From Bilabrum cf. latius (lineage: Eukaryota > Bigyra: Bicosoecida > Bigyra > Bicosoecida): a stretch of DNA of 64,000 bases. Positions 10,508-21,647 of the stretch are shown in pieces. Numbering within the stretch: position 1 is the stretch's first letter; each line of letters opens with the position of its first letter. The position numbers and the translations under genes are program-made. The stretch lies in contig OZ237774.1 of NCBI GenBank assembly GCA_965178125.1, positions 1-64,000 on the forward strand. The letters are read 5' to 3'. The notes under the pieces were generated by a model, which worked only from the letters and a program-made list of their open reading frames with translations, was not told the origin of the DNA and ran no database searches.

Positions 10508-10845
10508 GAGATCGTATCCCGCAGGATTTCAGCATGAAAATCTTCAAGGCCCAATATTGGCGCCGCGCGTCAAAAGCGGAACCTGAGGAACATTTGGCCA
10601 ATGTTGTGGCCCTAGGCCGTCCCAACGCAATTTGAACGGTCTTCATATCTCCTGTGGTTGCCGAGATCGTATCCCGCAGGATTTCAGCATGAAAATCTTC
10701 AAGGCCCAATATTGGCGCCGCGCGTCAAGAGCGGAACCTGAGGAACATTTGGCCAATGATGTGGCCCTAGGCCGTCCCAACGCAATTTGAACGGTCTTCA
10801 TATCTCCTGTGGTTGCCGAGATCGTATCCCGCAGGATTTTGTCAA
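10508..10845 (+). repeat. 155-bp satellite, subfamily B, about 2 copies
   Basis: Monomers with CAGCATGAAAATCTTCAAGG, GGCGCCGCGCGTCAA and CTTCATATCTCCTGTGGTTG, period about 155. They share the GGCGCCGCGCG core and the GTGGTTGCCGAGAT tail with subfamilies A and C but differ at many other positions. Confidence 0.9.
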
Positions 10846-10900
10846 AAAGTGAAGATGAAAATATTTTTCCCCGACCCTGTCCCTGACTTTATAATAGATA

Positions 10901-11052
10901 CCCTAACCCTAACCCTAACCCTAACCCTAACCCTAACCCTAACCCTAACCCTAACCCTAACCCTAACCCTAACCCTAACCCTAACCCTAACCCTAACCCT
11001 AACCCTAACCCTAACCCTAACCCTAACCCTAACCCTAACCCTAACCCTAACC

Positions 11053-11073
<21 letters not shown>
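10901..11073 (+). repeat. Interstitial telomere block, (CCCTAA)n
   Basis: About 29 perfect hexamers preceded by the linker element (about 10846-10900). It passes into degenerate telomere-like DNA (CCTAACC, CCCCCTACCCC) up to 11131, which begins the first macro-repeat. Confidence 0.97.
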
Positions 11074-11083
<10 letters not shown>

Positions 11084-11131
11084 TAACCCTAACCTAAACC
11101 CCCTACCCCCCCCTAACCCCTACCCTAACAG

Positions 11132-11437
11132 CAAGACGACTCTGAGAACGACGGTGGAGTGGAGGACAATGGCTTCACCGACTAGCAGCGGCACCTGGTG
11201 GACCGCATCCTCGCTGCCTGCGATGACACCGCGCTGGGCGTCAGCCGGACTCTCGACGACATGGTCGAGGACGTGCAGGAAACAATTCAAGAGAGGGACC
11301 AGGGATTGGGCATGCTCGCAGACCTGATGACGGCCCTCGAGAAGACGGCGGAAGGAGATCTCAATGCGGCAGACGTGGACGCTGTGGAGGCGCTCCTGGC
11401 AGCTGTCGGTGCGGAACCCTCCTCCGATGACGAGTGA
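11132..11437 (+). pseudogene. Acidic terminal exon captured in macro-repeat copy 1
   Basis: An open frame follows an acceptor-like CCCTAACAG and runs 101 codons to TGA with one in-frame TAG (11186-11188), read as Gln under the proposed code. The product is strongly acidic and helical (SRTLDDMVEDVQETIQERDQ, ending PSSDDE). There is no ATG at its start, only GTG codons, so it looks like the last exon of a gene whose front was lost, with telomere DNA in its place. I do not recognise the family. It recurs unchanged at +1662 and +3324. Confidence 0.45.
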
Positions 11438-11703
11438 AAAGCAGCCAGGCGAAGTGAGAGCCAGCCAGAAGAATGGCACATGAGATCAGTGGCTGCTGGG
11501 CCAGCTTGTGAGAGGGGTTTGCCAATGTGTCGGCCAGTGACCCGTTAGGACGCAGTATGAGGGTTTCGGTTAGCCCAACCCTTCGTCTTGACTGTAAGCC
11601 AATCAGTACCTCATATCAAAACAATCCATAAATCAAATGCAATGCCATCTCCACCAATACTTTCAATACACAAACAACGCAATTCATGTAGACATCAACT
11701 TCA

Positions 11704-12463
11704 CCATTGGCCCATATTGGCGCCGCGCGGCAGAAACGGAACCTGGGGAACATTTGGCCAATGTTGTGCACCTAGGCCGTCCCAATGCAGTTTCAACGGT
11801 CTTCATATCTCCTGTGGTTGCCGAGATCCTATGTTGCATATTTTCAGCATGCAAATCTTCATTGGCCCATATTGGCGCCGCGCGGCAGAAACGGAACCTG
11901 GGGAACATTTGGCCAATGTTGTGCACCTAGGCCGTCCTAATGCCGTTTCAACGGTCTTCATATCTCCTGTGGTTGCCGAGATCCTATGTTGCATATTTTC
12001 AGCATGCAAATCTTCATTGGCCCATATTGGCGCCGCGCGGCAGAAACGGAACCTGGGGAACATTTGGCCAATGTTGTGCACCTCGGCCGTCCCAATGCAG
12101 TTTCAACGGTCTTCATATCTCCTGTGGTTACCGAGATCCTATGTTGCATATTTTCAGCATGCAAATCTTCATTGGCCCATATTGGCGCCGCGCGGCAGAA
12201 ACGGAACCTGGGGAACATTTGGCCAATGTTGTGCACCTAGGCCGTCCCAATGCAGTTTCAACGGTCTTCATATCTCCTGTGGTTGCCGAGATCCTATGTT
12301 GCATATTTTCAGCATGCAAATCTTCATTGGCCCATATTGGCGCCGCGCGGCAGAAACGGAACCTGGGGAACATTTGGCCAATGTTGTGCACCTAGGCCGT
12401 CCCAATGCAGTTTCAACGGTCTTCATATCTCCTGTGGTTACCGAGATCCTATGTTGCATATTT
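11704..12463 (+). repeat. 155-bp satellite, subfamily C, about 5 copies (macro-repeat 1)
   Basis: Monomers with CAGCATGCAAATCTTCATTG, GGCGCCGCGCGGCAGAAACG and TCCTATGTTGCATATTTT. Frames of 150-310 codons across it are repeat artefacts on both strands. Confidence 0.92.
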
Positions 12464-12526
12464 TTGACAAAAAGTGAAGATGAAAATATTTTTTCCCCGA
12501 CCCTGTCCCTGACTTTATATTAGATA

Positions 12527-12714
12527 CCCTAACCCTAACCCTAACCCTAACCCTAACCCTAACCCTAACCCTAACCCTAACCCTAACCCTAACCCTAACC
12601 CTAACCCTAACCCTAACCCTAACCCTAACCCTAACCCTAACCCTAACCCTAACCCTAACCCTAACCCTAACCCTAACCCTAACCCTAACCCTAACCCTAA
12701 CCCTAACCCTAACC

Positions 12715-12735
<21 letters not shown>
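12527..12735 (+). repeat. Interstitial telomere block in macro-repeat 1
   Basis: 209 bases of perfect CCCTAA, about 35 copies, same orientation as the terminal array and equal in length to the block in copy 2. Confidence 0.97.
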
Positions 12736-12745
<10 letters not shown>

Positions 12746-14376
12746 TAACCCTAACCTAAACCCCCTACCCCCCCCTAACCCCTACCCTAACAGCAAGACG
12801 ACTCTGAGAACGACGGTGGAGTGGAGGACAATGGCTTCACCGACTAGCAGCGGCACCTGGTGGACCGCATCCTCGCTGCCTGCGATGACACCGCGCTGGG
12901 CGTCAGCCGGACTCTCGACGACATGGTCGAGGACGTGCAGGAAACAATTCAAGAGAGGGACCAGGGATTGGGCATGCTCGCAGACCTGATGACGGCCCTC
13001 GAGAAGACGGCGGAAGGAGATCTCAATGCGGCAGACGTGGACGCTGTGGAGGCGCTCCTGGCAGCTGTCGGTGCGGAACCCTCCTCCGATGACGAGTGAA
13101 AAGCAGCCAGGCGAAGTGAGAGCCAGCCAGAAGAATGGCACATGAGATCAGTGGCTGCTGGGCCAGCTTGTGAGAGGGGTTTGCCAATGTGTCGGCCAGT
13201 GACCCGTTAGGACGCAGTATGAGGGTTTCGGTTAGCCCAACCCTTCGTCTTGACTGTAAGCCAATCAGTACCTCATATCAAAACAATCCATAAATCAAAT
13301 GCAATGCCATCTCCACCAATACTTTCAATACACAAACAACGCAATTCATGTAGACATCAACTTCACCATTGGCCCATATTGGCGCCGCGCGGCAGAAACG
13401 GAACCTGGGGAACATTTGGCCAATGTTGTGCACCTAGGCCGTCCCAATGCAGTTTCAACGGTCTTCATATCTCCTGTGGTTGCCGAGATCCTATGTTGCA
13501 TATTTTCAGCATGCAAATCTTCATTGGCCCATATTGGCGCCGCGCGGCAGAAACGGAACCTGGGGAACATTTGGCCAATGTTGTGCACCTAGGCCGTCCT
13601 AATGCCGTTTCAACGGTCTTCATATCTCCTGTGGTTGCCGAGATCCTATGTTGCATATTTTCAGCATGCAAATCTTCATTGGCCCATATTGGCGCCGCGC
13701 GGCAGAAACGGAACCTGGGGAACATTTGGCCAATGTTGTGCACCTAGGCCGTCCCAATGCAGTTTCAACGGTCTTCATATCTCCTGTGGTTACCGAGATC
13801 CTATGTTGCATATTTTCAGCATGCAAATCTTCATTGGCCCATATTGGCGCCGCGCGGCAGAAACGGAACCTGGGGAACATTTGGCCAATGTTGTGCACCT
13901 AGGCCGTCCCAATGCAGTTTCAACGGTCTTCATATCTCCTGTGGTTGCCGAGATCCTATGTTGCATATTTTCAGCATGCAAATCTTCATTGGCCCATATT
14001 GGCGCCGCGCGGCAGAAACGGAACCTGGGGAACATTTGGCCAATGTTGTGCACCTAGGCCGTCCCAATGCAGTTTCAACGGTCTTCATATCTCCTGTGGT
14101 TACCGAGATCCTATGTTGCATATTTTTGACAAAAAGTGAAGATGAAAATATTTTTTCCCCGACCCTGTCCCTGACTTTATATTAGATACCCTAACCCTAA
14201 CCCTAACCCTAACCCTAACCCTAACCCTAACCCTAACCCTAACCCTAACCCTAACCCTAACCCTAACCCTAACCCTAACCCTAACCCTAACCCTAACCCT
14301 AACCCTAACCCTAACCCTAACCCTAACCCTAACCCTAACCCTAACCCTAACCCTAACCCTAACCCTAACCCTAACC

Positions 14377-14397
<21 letters not shown>
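12736..14397 (+). repeat. 1662-bp subtelomeric macro-repeat, copy 2
   Basis: Same module order as copy 1, with satellite C at 13366-14125 and a 209-base telomere block at 14189-14397. The unvaried block length suggests recent duplication of the whole unit. Confidence 0.95.
12794..13099 (+). pseudogene. Acidic terminal exon, macro-repeat copy 2
   Basis: Identical frame to the copy-1 exon, including the in-frame TAG (12848-12850) and the TGA end. Confidence 0.45.
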
Positions 14398-14407
<10 letters not shown>

Positions 14408-16219
14408 TAACCCTAACCTAAACCCCCTACCCCCCCCTAACCCCTACCCTAACAGCAAGACGACTCTGAGAACGACGGTGGAGTGGAGGACAATGGCTTC
14501 ACCGACTAGCAGCGGCACCTGGTGGACCGCATCCTCGCTGCCTGCGATGACACCGCGCTGGGCGTCAGCCGGACTCTCGACGACATGGTCGAGGACGTGC
14601 AGGAAACAATTCAAGAGAGGGACCAGGGATTGGGCATGCTCGCAGACCTGATGACGGCCCTCGAGAAGACGGCGGAAGGAGATCTCAATGCGGCAGACGT
14701 GGACGCTGTGGAGGCGCTCCTGGCAGCTGTCGGTGCGGAACCCTCCTCCGATGACGAGTGAAAAGCAGCCAGGCGAAGTGAGAGCCAGCCAGAAGAATGG
14801 CACATGAGATCAGTGGCTGCTGGGCCAGCTTGTGAGAGGGGTTTGCCAATGTGTCGGCCAGTGACCCGTTAGGACGCAGTATGAGGGTTTCGGTTAGCCC
14901 AACCCTTCGTCTTGACTGTAAGCCAATCAGTACCTCATATCAAAACAATCCATAAATCAAATGCAATGCCATCTCCACCAATACTTTCAATACACAAACA
15001 ACGCAATTCATGTAGACATCAACTTCACCATTGGCCCATATTGGCGCCGCGCGGCAGAAACGGAACCTGGGGAACATTTGGCCAATGTTGTGCACCTAGG
15101 CCGTCCCAATGCAGTTTCAACGGTCTTCATATCTCCTGTGGTTGCCGAGATCCTATGTTGCATATTTTCAGCATGCAAATCTTCATTGGCCCATATTGGC
15201 GCCGCGCGGCAGAAACGGAACCTGGGGAACATTTGGCCAATGTTGTGCACCTAGGCCGTCCTAATGCCGTTTCAACGGTCTTCATATCTCCTGTGGTTGC
15301 CGAGATCCTATGTTGCATATTTTCAGCATGCAAATCTTCATTGGCCCATATTGGCGCCGCGCGGCAGAAACGGAACCTGGGGAACATTTGGCCAATGTTG
15401 TGCACCTAGGCCGTCCCAATGCAGTTTCAACGGTCTTCATATCTCCTGTGGTTACCGAGATCCTATGTTGCATATTTTCAGCATGCAAATCTTCATTGGC
15501 CCATATTGGCGCCGCGCGGCAGAAACGGAACCTGGGGAACATTTGGCCAATGTTGTGCACCTAGGCCGTCCCAATGCAGTTTCAACGGTCTTCATATCTC
15601 CTGTGGTTGCCGAGATCCTATGTTGCATATTTTCAGCATGCAAATCTTCATTGGCCCATATTGGCGCCGCGCGGCAGAAACGGAACCTGGGGAACATTTG
15701 GCCAATGTTGTGCACCTAGGCCGTCCCAATGCAGTTTCAACGGTCTTCATATCTCCTGTGGTTACCGAGATCCTATGTTGCATATTTTTGACAAAAAGTG
15801 AAGATGAAAATATTTTTTCCCCGACCCTGTCCCTGACTTTATATTAGATACCCTAACCCTAACCCTAACCCTAACCCTAACCCTAACCCTAACCCTAACC
15901 CTAACCCTAACCCTAACCCTAACCCTAACCCTAACCCTAACCCTAACCCTAACCCTAACCCTAACCCTAACCCTAACCCTAACCCTAACCCTAACCCTAA
16001 CCCTAACCCTAACCCTAACCCTAACCCTAACCCTAACCCTAACCCTAACCCTAACCCTAACCCTAACCCTAACCCTAACCCTAACCCTAACCCTAACCCT
16101 AACCCTAACCCTAACCCTAACCCTAACCCTAACCCTAACCCTAACCCTAACCCTAACCCTAACCCTAACCCTAACCCTAACCCTAACCCTAACCCTAACC
16201 CTAACCCTAACCCTAACCC
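14398..16219 (+). repeat. 1662-bp subtelomeric macro-repeat, copy 3, with extended telomere block
   Basis: Same modules, satellite C at about 15028-15787, but the closing telomere block is longer (15851-16219, about 61 hexamers) than the 209-base block of copies 1 and 2. This copy is the most internal of the three. Confidence 0.95.
14456..14761 (+). pseudogene. Acidic terminal exon, macro-repeat copy 3
   Basis: Same frame as copies 1 and 2 with TAG at 14510-14512 and TGA end. Confidence 0.45.
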
Positions 16220-16264
16220 TTACCTAAAAAAACCCTAGCACATGCTTTGAATGGCCAACTCTTT

Positions 16265-17438
16265 GCCGGAACACATGCAATCGCTGCGTTTCAAGTGTCT
16301 AATCGTATGTACACATCGCGGGGCACACAATGGTGTCTATACATATCGACTCCGGATCCACCCCATGGCGGCACACGGCCCTGACGGATTTCACTGACCC
16401 TGCGGAACCGCGGCGCCGCGGTACCTGACACCACCTGATGTGTGTTCCCCGGGTGGCATGGACCCCGATACATCTGCTGCATCGAGAACCAAACATCAAA
16501 CGCTCATCTGTAGACCTGGACACGCCCGAACGCATAGGTCGGATCTCCGACTGATTTTGGAGATCCGACCTGCGCAAAATGGTCGGATGTCCTCCATATC
16601 TCGGCCGGAACACCTGCAATCGCTGCGTTTCAAGTGTCTAATCGTATGTACACATCGCGGGGCACACAATGGTGTCTATGCATATCGACTCCGGATCCAC
16701 CCCATGGCGGCACACGGCCCTGACGGATTTCACTGACCCTGCGGAACCGCGGCGCCGCGGTACCTGACACCACCTGATGTGTGTTCCCCGGGTGGCATGG
16801 ACCCCGATACATCTGCTGCATCGAAAACCAAACATCAAACGCTCATCTGTAGACCTGGACACGCCCGAACGCATAGGTCGGATCTCCGACTGATTTTGGA
16901 GATCCGACCTGCGCAAAATGGTCGGATGTCCTCCATATCTCGGCCGGAACACATGCAATCGCTGCGTTTCAAGTGTCTAATCGTATGTACACATCGCGGG
17001 GCACACAATGGTGTCTATACATATCGACTCCGGATCCACCCCATGGCGGCACACGGCCCTGACGGATTTCACTGACCCTGCGGAACCGCGGCGCCGCGGT
17101 ACCTGACACCACCTGGTGTGTGTTCCCCGGGTGGCATGGACCCCGATACATCTTCTGCATCGAGAACCAAACATCAAACGCTCATCTGTAGACCTGGACA
17201 CGCCCGAACGCATAGGTCGGATCTCCGACTGATTTTGGAGATCCGACCTGCGCAAAATGGTCGGATGTCCTCCATATCTCGGCCGGAACACATGCAATCG
17301 CTGCGTTTCAAGTGTCTAATCGTATGTACACATCGCGGGGCACACAATGGTGTCTATACATATCGACTCCGGATCCACCCCATGGCGGGACACGGCCCTG
17401 ACGGATTTCACTGACCCTGCGGAACCGCGGCGCCGCGG
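16265..17438 (+). repeat. 339-bp tandem repeat, 3.5 copies
   Basis: Copies begin at 16265, 16604, 16943 and 17282 (partial), starting GCCGGAACACATGCAATCGC. Each full copy has a 12-bp perfect inverted repeat GGTCGGATCTCC/GGAGATCCGACC around a 10-base loop (16537-16570, 16876-16909, 17215-17248) and a 16-bp palindrome ACCGCGGCGCCGCGGT (16407-16422 and equivalents). Copies differ at very few positions. Frames of 63-106 codons recur in it but show no protein-like conservation. Confidence 0.95.
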
Positions 17439-17575
17439 AGAGTTATGACCCGATTCGGAGTTGTAACCTAGGTTTCAAAGCATGCCCAATCAGAATATAT
17501 TGATCTTGTTCCCTGAGCCGCGCTTGCGTAAAAGCCGAAAATGGCCAACCCTAAGTATAAGTTGACCCCCTGATA
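17439..17575. other. Single-copy spacer between repeats
   Basis: About 137 bases between the 339-bp array and the last telomere block; no gene or motif seen. Confidence 0.6.
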
Positions 17576-17682
17576 CCCTAACCCTAACCCTAACCCTAAC
17601 CCTAACCCTAACCCTAACCCTAACCCTAACCCTAACCCTAACCCTAACCCTAACCCTAACCCTAACCCTAACCCTAACCCCC
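17576..17682 (+). repeat. Innermost interstitial telomere block
   Basis: About 18 CCCTAA hexamers, the seventh and most internal block, in the same orientation as the others. Confidence 0.97.
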
Positions 17683-17689
17683 CTATAGG

Positions 17690-17919
17690 CAAGCATTGGT
17701 ATGATGCTGTGCGGGTGGCTTGATGGGCGAGCGGCGGATGGTGGCAAGCAGTGGTACGATGCTGCGCGGGTGGCTTGATGGGCGAGCGGCGGATGGTGGC
17801 AAGCAGTGGTATGATGCTGCGCGGGTGGCTTGTTGGGCGAGCGGTGGATGGTGGCAAGCAGTGGTATGATGCTGCGCGGGTGGCTCGATGGGCGAGCGGC
17901 GGATGGTGGCAAGCCGTGG
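17690..17919 (+). repeat. 55-bp minisatellite, 4 copies plus a fragment
   Basis: Units begin at 17690, 17745, 17800 and 17855 (CAAGCAGTGGTATGATGCTG then CGCGGGTGGCTTGATGGGCG) with a 10-base remnant at 17910. It marks the inner edge of the subtelomere. Confidence 0.92.
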
Positions 17920-17996
17920 TAACCAAAATTTCGATCCCATCATCACCACGCATACGTCCAATGCACACATTGAGCGCCCTCCTGTCTCTTGTCTGC

Positions 17997-18638
17997 ATGC
18001 AGGGGACCAAGGCGCAGGCAGCCGCCAGGGCTGCCCGCTCCCTCGGCCAGGGGGTCATCCAGGACCTGCTGCAGGCCGTGCGGCCCCCAAGCAAGGAGGG
18101 TGGGCCGGCTGTGCGCGCGTACATGCAGAGCCTGATCGTGGCCAACGAGGAGATGAGCAAGGAGGCCGATGAGCGCAACACGGCCATGGCTCGAGAGGCG
18201 GCCATGGGCATGGGCGCGGCTGGTTCAAGCATGGGCCAACAGGAAGCCCTAGCTTCTTTGAGGAATTTCCGGTCTTCGCAAAAAATGCCAGTGTGGTCTT
18301 CAGGCAAAGTACAAGGGGCGCAGCGCAAGACCTTTGGCGCCCTCAGGTCGTCGGGGCTGGCTGCCAGTGGCAGTGGGGGCTCTCGCCGCAAGTCTGTCGC
18401 AAAACTGGCAGAGGTGAAGACTATGGGCAAGAGCGCTAGTCGGAGCAAGCTCGAGCTCGCCCCGCTGAGTGTCAGTGCCTCTGCTGCTGCACCAGCCCCG
18501 GTGGAGGACAACTCGGGCTCTGATAGCAGGCGCGGCTCAGTCGCAGGGTGGAACCACCACTGGCAGTCTGGATTCGACGGTTCGGACCAACTGCAGTGTA
18601 CCCCTCTGCACGACCTGCGCGGCTCTTTAGTGCTATGA
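17997..18638 (+). CDS. Hypothetical protein, first gene inside the subtelomere
   Basis: A 213-codon frame ending in TGA. The most reasonable start is the ATG at 17997, but CTGCATGCAG at the same place is also a good splice acceptor, so this may be the last exon of a longer gene. The N-terminal third is helical (LGQGVIQDLLQAV, VRAYMQSLIVANEEM); the rest is Ser/Ala/Lys-rich and probably disordered. No family recognised. It lies directly beside the minisatellite and could be a truncated gene at the chromosome edge. Confidence 0.35.
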   Translation: MQGTKAQAAARAARSLGQGVIQDLLQAVRPPSKEGGPAVRAYMQSLIVANEEMSKEADERNTAMAREAAMGMGAAGSSMGQQEALASLRNFRSSQKMPVWSSGKVQGAQRKTFGALRSSGLAASGSGGSRRKSVAKLAEVKTMGKSASRSKLELAPLSVSASAAAPAPVEDNSGSDSRRGSVAGWNHHWQSGFDGSDQLQCTPLHDLRGSLVL

Positions 18639-18789
18639 TTTGCTTAGCTACTGTTTAATTTTCCCCACTTGGATTAAGTGCGGCCTACGAGACCTGCCCC
18701 GCGGTCTTCAGTCAGCCTGCCTGGAGAGGTTTGTAATAATGAAGATGAAGCTCAAAAGTCCCGGCCACGCAGACACAAAACAAGAAACG

Positions 18790-21565
18790 ATGCTACGGTT
18801 CGCCCAGCGTACTCGTGCTCGGAACTCTGTCTTGCGTGCCACAAGAAGATATGTATCGTATGGAACAGCCCAACACGCTGTAGCTCGCGCTTTCGGTATT
18901 CTCGAATCTGGAGTGTCGACTGGAACGCATTCGGCTGTCAGGTTCCAAGCCACTCGACGTGGCCTGGCCTCGGCTGCAGGGACTTCCAAGCATGAAGACC
19001 CAGTGCAAGTGAAGATTGGCTCAGATAAGATCGCCACAGTTACAATCGATGACCCTACATCAAAGGTATGGCACTATATCGGGCAGTTGTATTGCATCGG
19101 ACGGCTCCGGAGAATCGAATGACCGGCGCGATCATGTCCAGCATAGGTTGCATTTGCAGCTATTTCACACAATCTTGCTTGGTGACCCCGTTATAAGTAT
19201 GTTTGTCCATTCTTTCCATGGGAAATTTTACCCGAATTGCCACCGCAGGTGAACACCCTGAGCACGCGGCTGAACGAATCCTTCGAGAGCGCCCTCAAGA
19301 CCTTGGAGCAGGGAGCCAGAGACGGTTCTATCCGTGCAGTCATTCTTGCATCTGGCAAAGGGACGCCCGAGTCGAAGTCGCCTTGCTTTGTGGCAGGCGC
19401 AGACATCGGAATGCTGGCGGCGTGCAAGACGGCCGAAGAGCTGGCGGGGCTCTCCCGCCAGGGACAGGTCATGATGGATCGACTCGAGGCTATTCATGCC
19501 TCGCACGGAGTTCCCGTCGTGGCTGCGATTTCCGGAGATTGCCTGGGGGGCGGCCTGGAGCTGGCACTGGCGTGTTCCTACCGCGTTGCCTCATCGCACC
19601 CTAAGACCAAGCTGGGATTGCCCGAGGTGCAGCTGGGGCTGCTGCCAGGGGCCGGGGGCACCCAGCGGCTGTGGCCCCTCGTGGGCATCCAGCAGGCCAT
19701 CAAGATGACCACCACCGGGTAGCGGCTGTCGGCGGACCGCGCCCGCAAGGCCGGCCTCGTGGACGCAGTGGCCGACCCTTTCGCGATGGAGCACGCGGCC
19801 CGTGTGGCTGCCGAGGGTCTGGCAAATGGGAGCCTCAAGCCGAAGCGCAAGCAGCAGAAGTTCCCCATGTCTCTGCTGGAGAACAACCCGGTGGGCAGGC
19901 AGGCCCTCTGGCACTTCGCCCAGCAGGGTGTGGACAAGCAGGCCCCCAAGCACGCCTACCCCGCGGTGCACTCGATCCTCAACACGATCAAGGAGGGCGT
20001 GGAGGCTGGCAAGGGCAAGGGCCTGCAGAAGGAGGCGGACGAGTTCGGGAAACTGGGCATGACCAGCCAGTCTAGGTCTCTCAGGGGCCTCTTCTTCGCC
20101 CAGCAGGGCACCAAGACCCACGACCAGTACCCCAAGCCCAAGGGGGATGACGCCAAGCCCAAGAGGGTGGCGGTCCTGGGGGCGGGGCTCATGGGAGCGG
20201 GGGTGGCAGAGGTGACGGCCCTTCGTGCCGGCACCCAGGTGGTGCTCAAGGACATGACGGCCGAGGGGCTGGCCCGGGGGCAGGGGCAGGTGGCGGCCTC
20301 TATGGGGGGGCAGGTCAAGCGCAGGAGGATGCGTCAGTTCGAGGCGGACAAGGTCTGCGCCCGCGTGCTTGGGGTGTCTATGGACGAGCCCGGAGGGGAG
20401 GAGACGTGGAAGAAGCTGGCCCGGGGCACCGACGCAGTGGTGGAGGCGGTGTTCGAGGACCTAGGGCTGAAGCAGAGGATCTTCGGAGAACTGGAGGAGC
20501 AGATGCCTAAGCACGCCATTCTCGCGACCAACACGAGTGCCCTCCCGATCGCAGACGTGGCCCAGGGGTGCAAGACACCCGAGGGCAGGGCCCGTGTGGT
20601 GGGCATGCACTATTTCTCCCCCGTCCCCAAGATGCCTCTGGTGAGTTAGACCATCTCGAGCTGTGCTGCCCGCCCACCTACGGCCACTGCCTGCACCTGA
20701 TACCACGTGTTGCCATGCATCCTTCCTTTCCCCTCGATCCCCTCGATCTCCTCGATCTCCCCTCGCTCGCTCGCAGCTGGAGATCATCCCGCACAAGGAC
20801 ACCGACCCGGCCATCGTGGGGCGGGCGCTGGCCCTGGGACAGGCACAGGGCAAGACGTGCATCGTTGTAGGCGACGTGCCCGGGTTCTTCGTGAACAGGT
20901 GCCTTGGCCCGTACATGGACGAGACCTCGGTGCTGATGGGCACCGAGGGAGTGGAGCTCAAGGCCTTGGACAGAGCCATGGGCCCCAGGGGATTCGGGTT
21001 CCCCGTGGGCCCCGTGACTCTGGCCGACGAGGTTGGTCTGGATGTTGCTCTCAAGGTGCAGCAGTTCCTGGGGGGCGCACTGGGAGACCGCATGGGTGCC
21101 GGTGACCCGGCTGCGCTCGCGGCTCTGGTGGAGAAGGGTGCTCTCGGTCGCAAGGCCAAGCGGGGCCTCTTCCAGTACGACGGCAAGGGCAAGAAGTCGG
21201 GGGTCAGCTCCGAGGCGCAGGAGGCCATCAAGGCGGCGAGGGCGGCCAAGTCCACTACTGTCGACAAGGACTGGATCTCGGAGGAGGCCATGGCAGAGCG
21301 CATTGCACTGCGGTTCACGAAGGAGGCGCTGCTCTGCCTGCAGGACGGGGTGGTGAGGTCTGCGGCCGACGGGGACATCGGGGCGGTGTTCGGGGTGGGC
21401 TTCGCGCCCTTCAAGGGGGGTCCCTTCCAGTGGGTGGATGAGCAGGGGGCGCAGAAGGTGGCAGATGATATGCAGAGGTGGGCGGACAGGCTGGGCCCCC
21501 AGTTCGCGCCCCCTCAGATCTTGCTGGATCACGCCAAGGACGGCAACAAGAAGTTCCGGCAGTGA
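18790..21565 (+). CDS. HADHA: Mitochondrial trifunctional enzyme alpha subunit (enoyl-CoA hydratase/3-hydroxyacyl-CoA dehydrogenase)
   Basis: Fatty-acid beta-oxidation enzyme. Three exons: 18790-19065, 19249-20640 and 20777-21565, with GT-AG introns of 183 and 136 bases. The ATG begins an Arg-rich mitochondrial presequence (MLRFAQRTRARNSVLRATRR). The hydratase domain shows FVAGADIGMLAACKT, SGDCLGGGLELALACSYR and LPGAGGTQRL; the dehydrogenase domain shows VLGAGLMGAGVAEV, ATNTSALPI and GMHYFSPVPKM; the C-terminus has EGDIGAVFG-like ADGDIGAVFGVGF and ends KKFRQ-TGA. A TAG at 19720-19722 falls inside TTTG-x-RLSADRARKAG with the same frame and homology continuing; it is read as Gln. Length is about 818 residues (human 763). 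The gene ends just before a convergent unknown gene. Confidence 0.93.
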
Positions 21566-21647
21566 GCCACGAGCAGCTGTGGCGGTTGATGTAGCTCCTT
21601 GAACATGATTGCAGAACAGAACAGGTTTGAATTGAGCAGTGCAGGTT

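Larger units (their letters stand above)
11074..12735 (+). repeat. 1662-bp subtelomeric macro-repeat, copy 1
   Basis: Order within the unit: degenerate telomere DNA, acidic exon, about 270 bases of unique spacer, about five satellite-C monomers (11704-12463), linker, and a 209-base telomere block (12527-12735). Copies 2 and 3 lie exactly 1662 bases apart and are almost identical; one visible difference is at about 12083 (CCTCGGCC here, CCTAGGCC in the others). Confidence 0.95.

Noticed and set aside
11588-15847. ORFs of 60-311 codons on both strands of the satellite-C arrays and macro-repeats
   Set aside because: They repeat with the 155-bp and 1662-bp periods in several frames at once; composition is that of the satellite, not a protein.
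16291-17414. 63-, 98- and 106-codon frames recurring in the 339-bp repeat
   Set aside because: Present on both strands and overlapping the hairpin and palindrome; no sign of codon-level selection.
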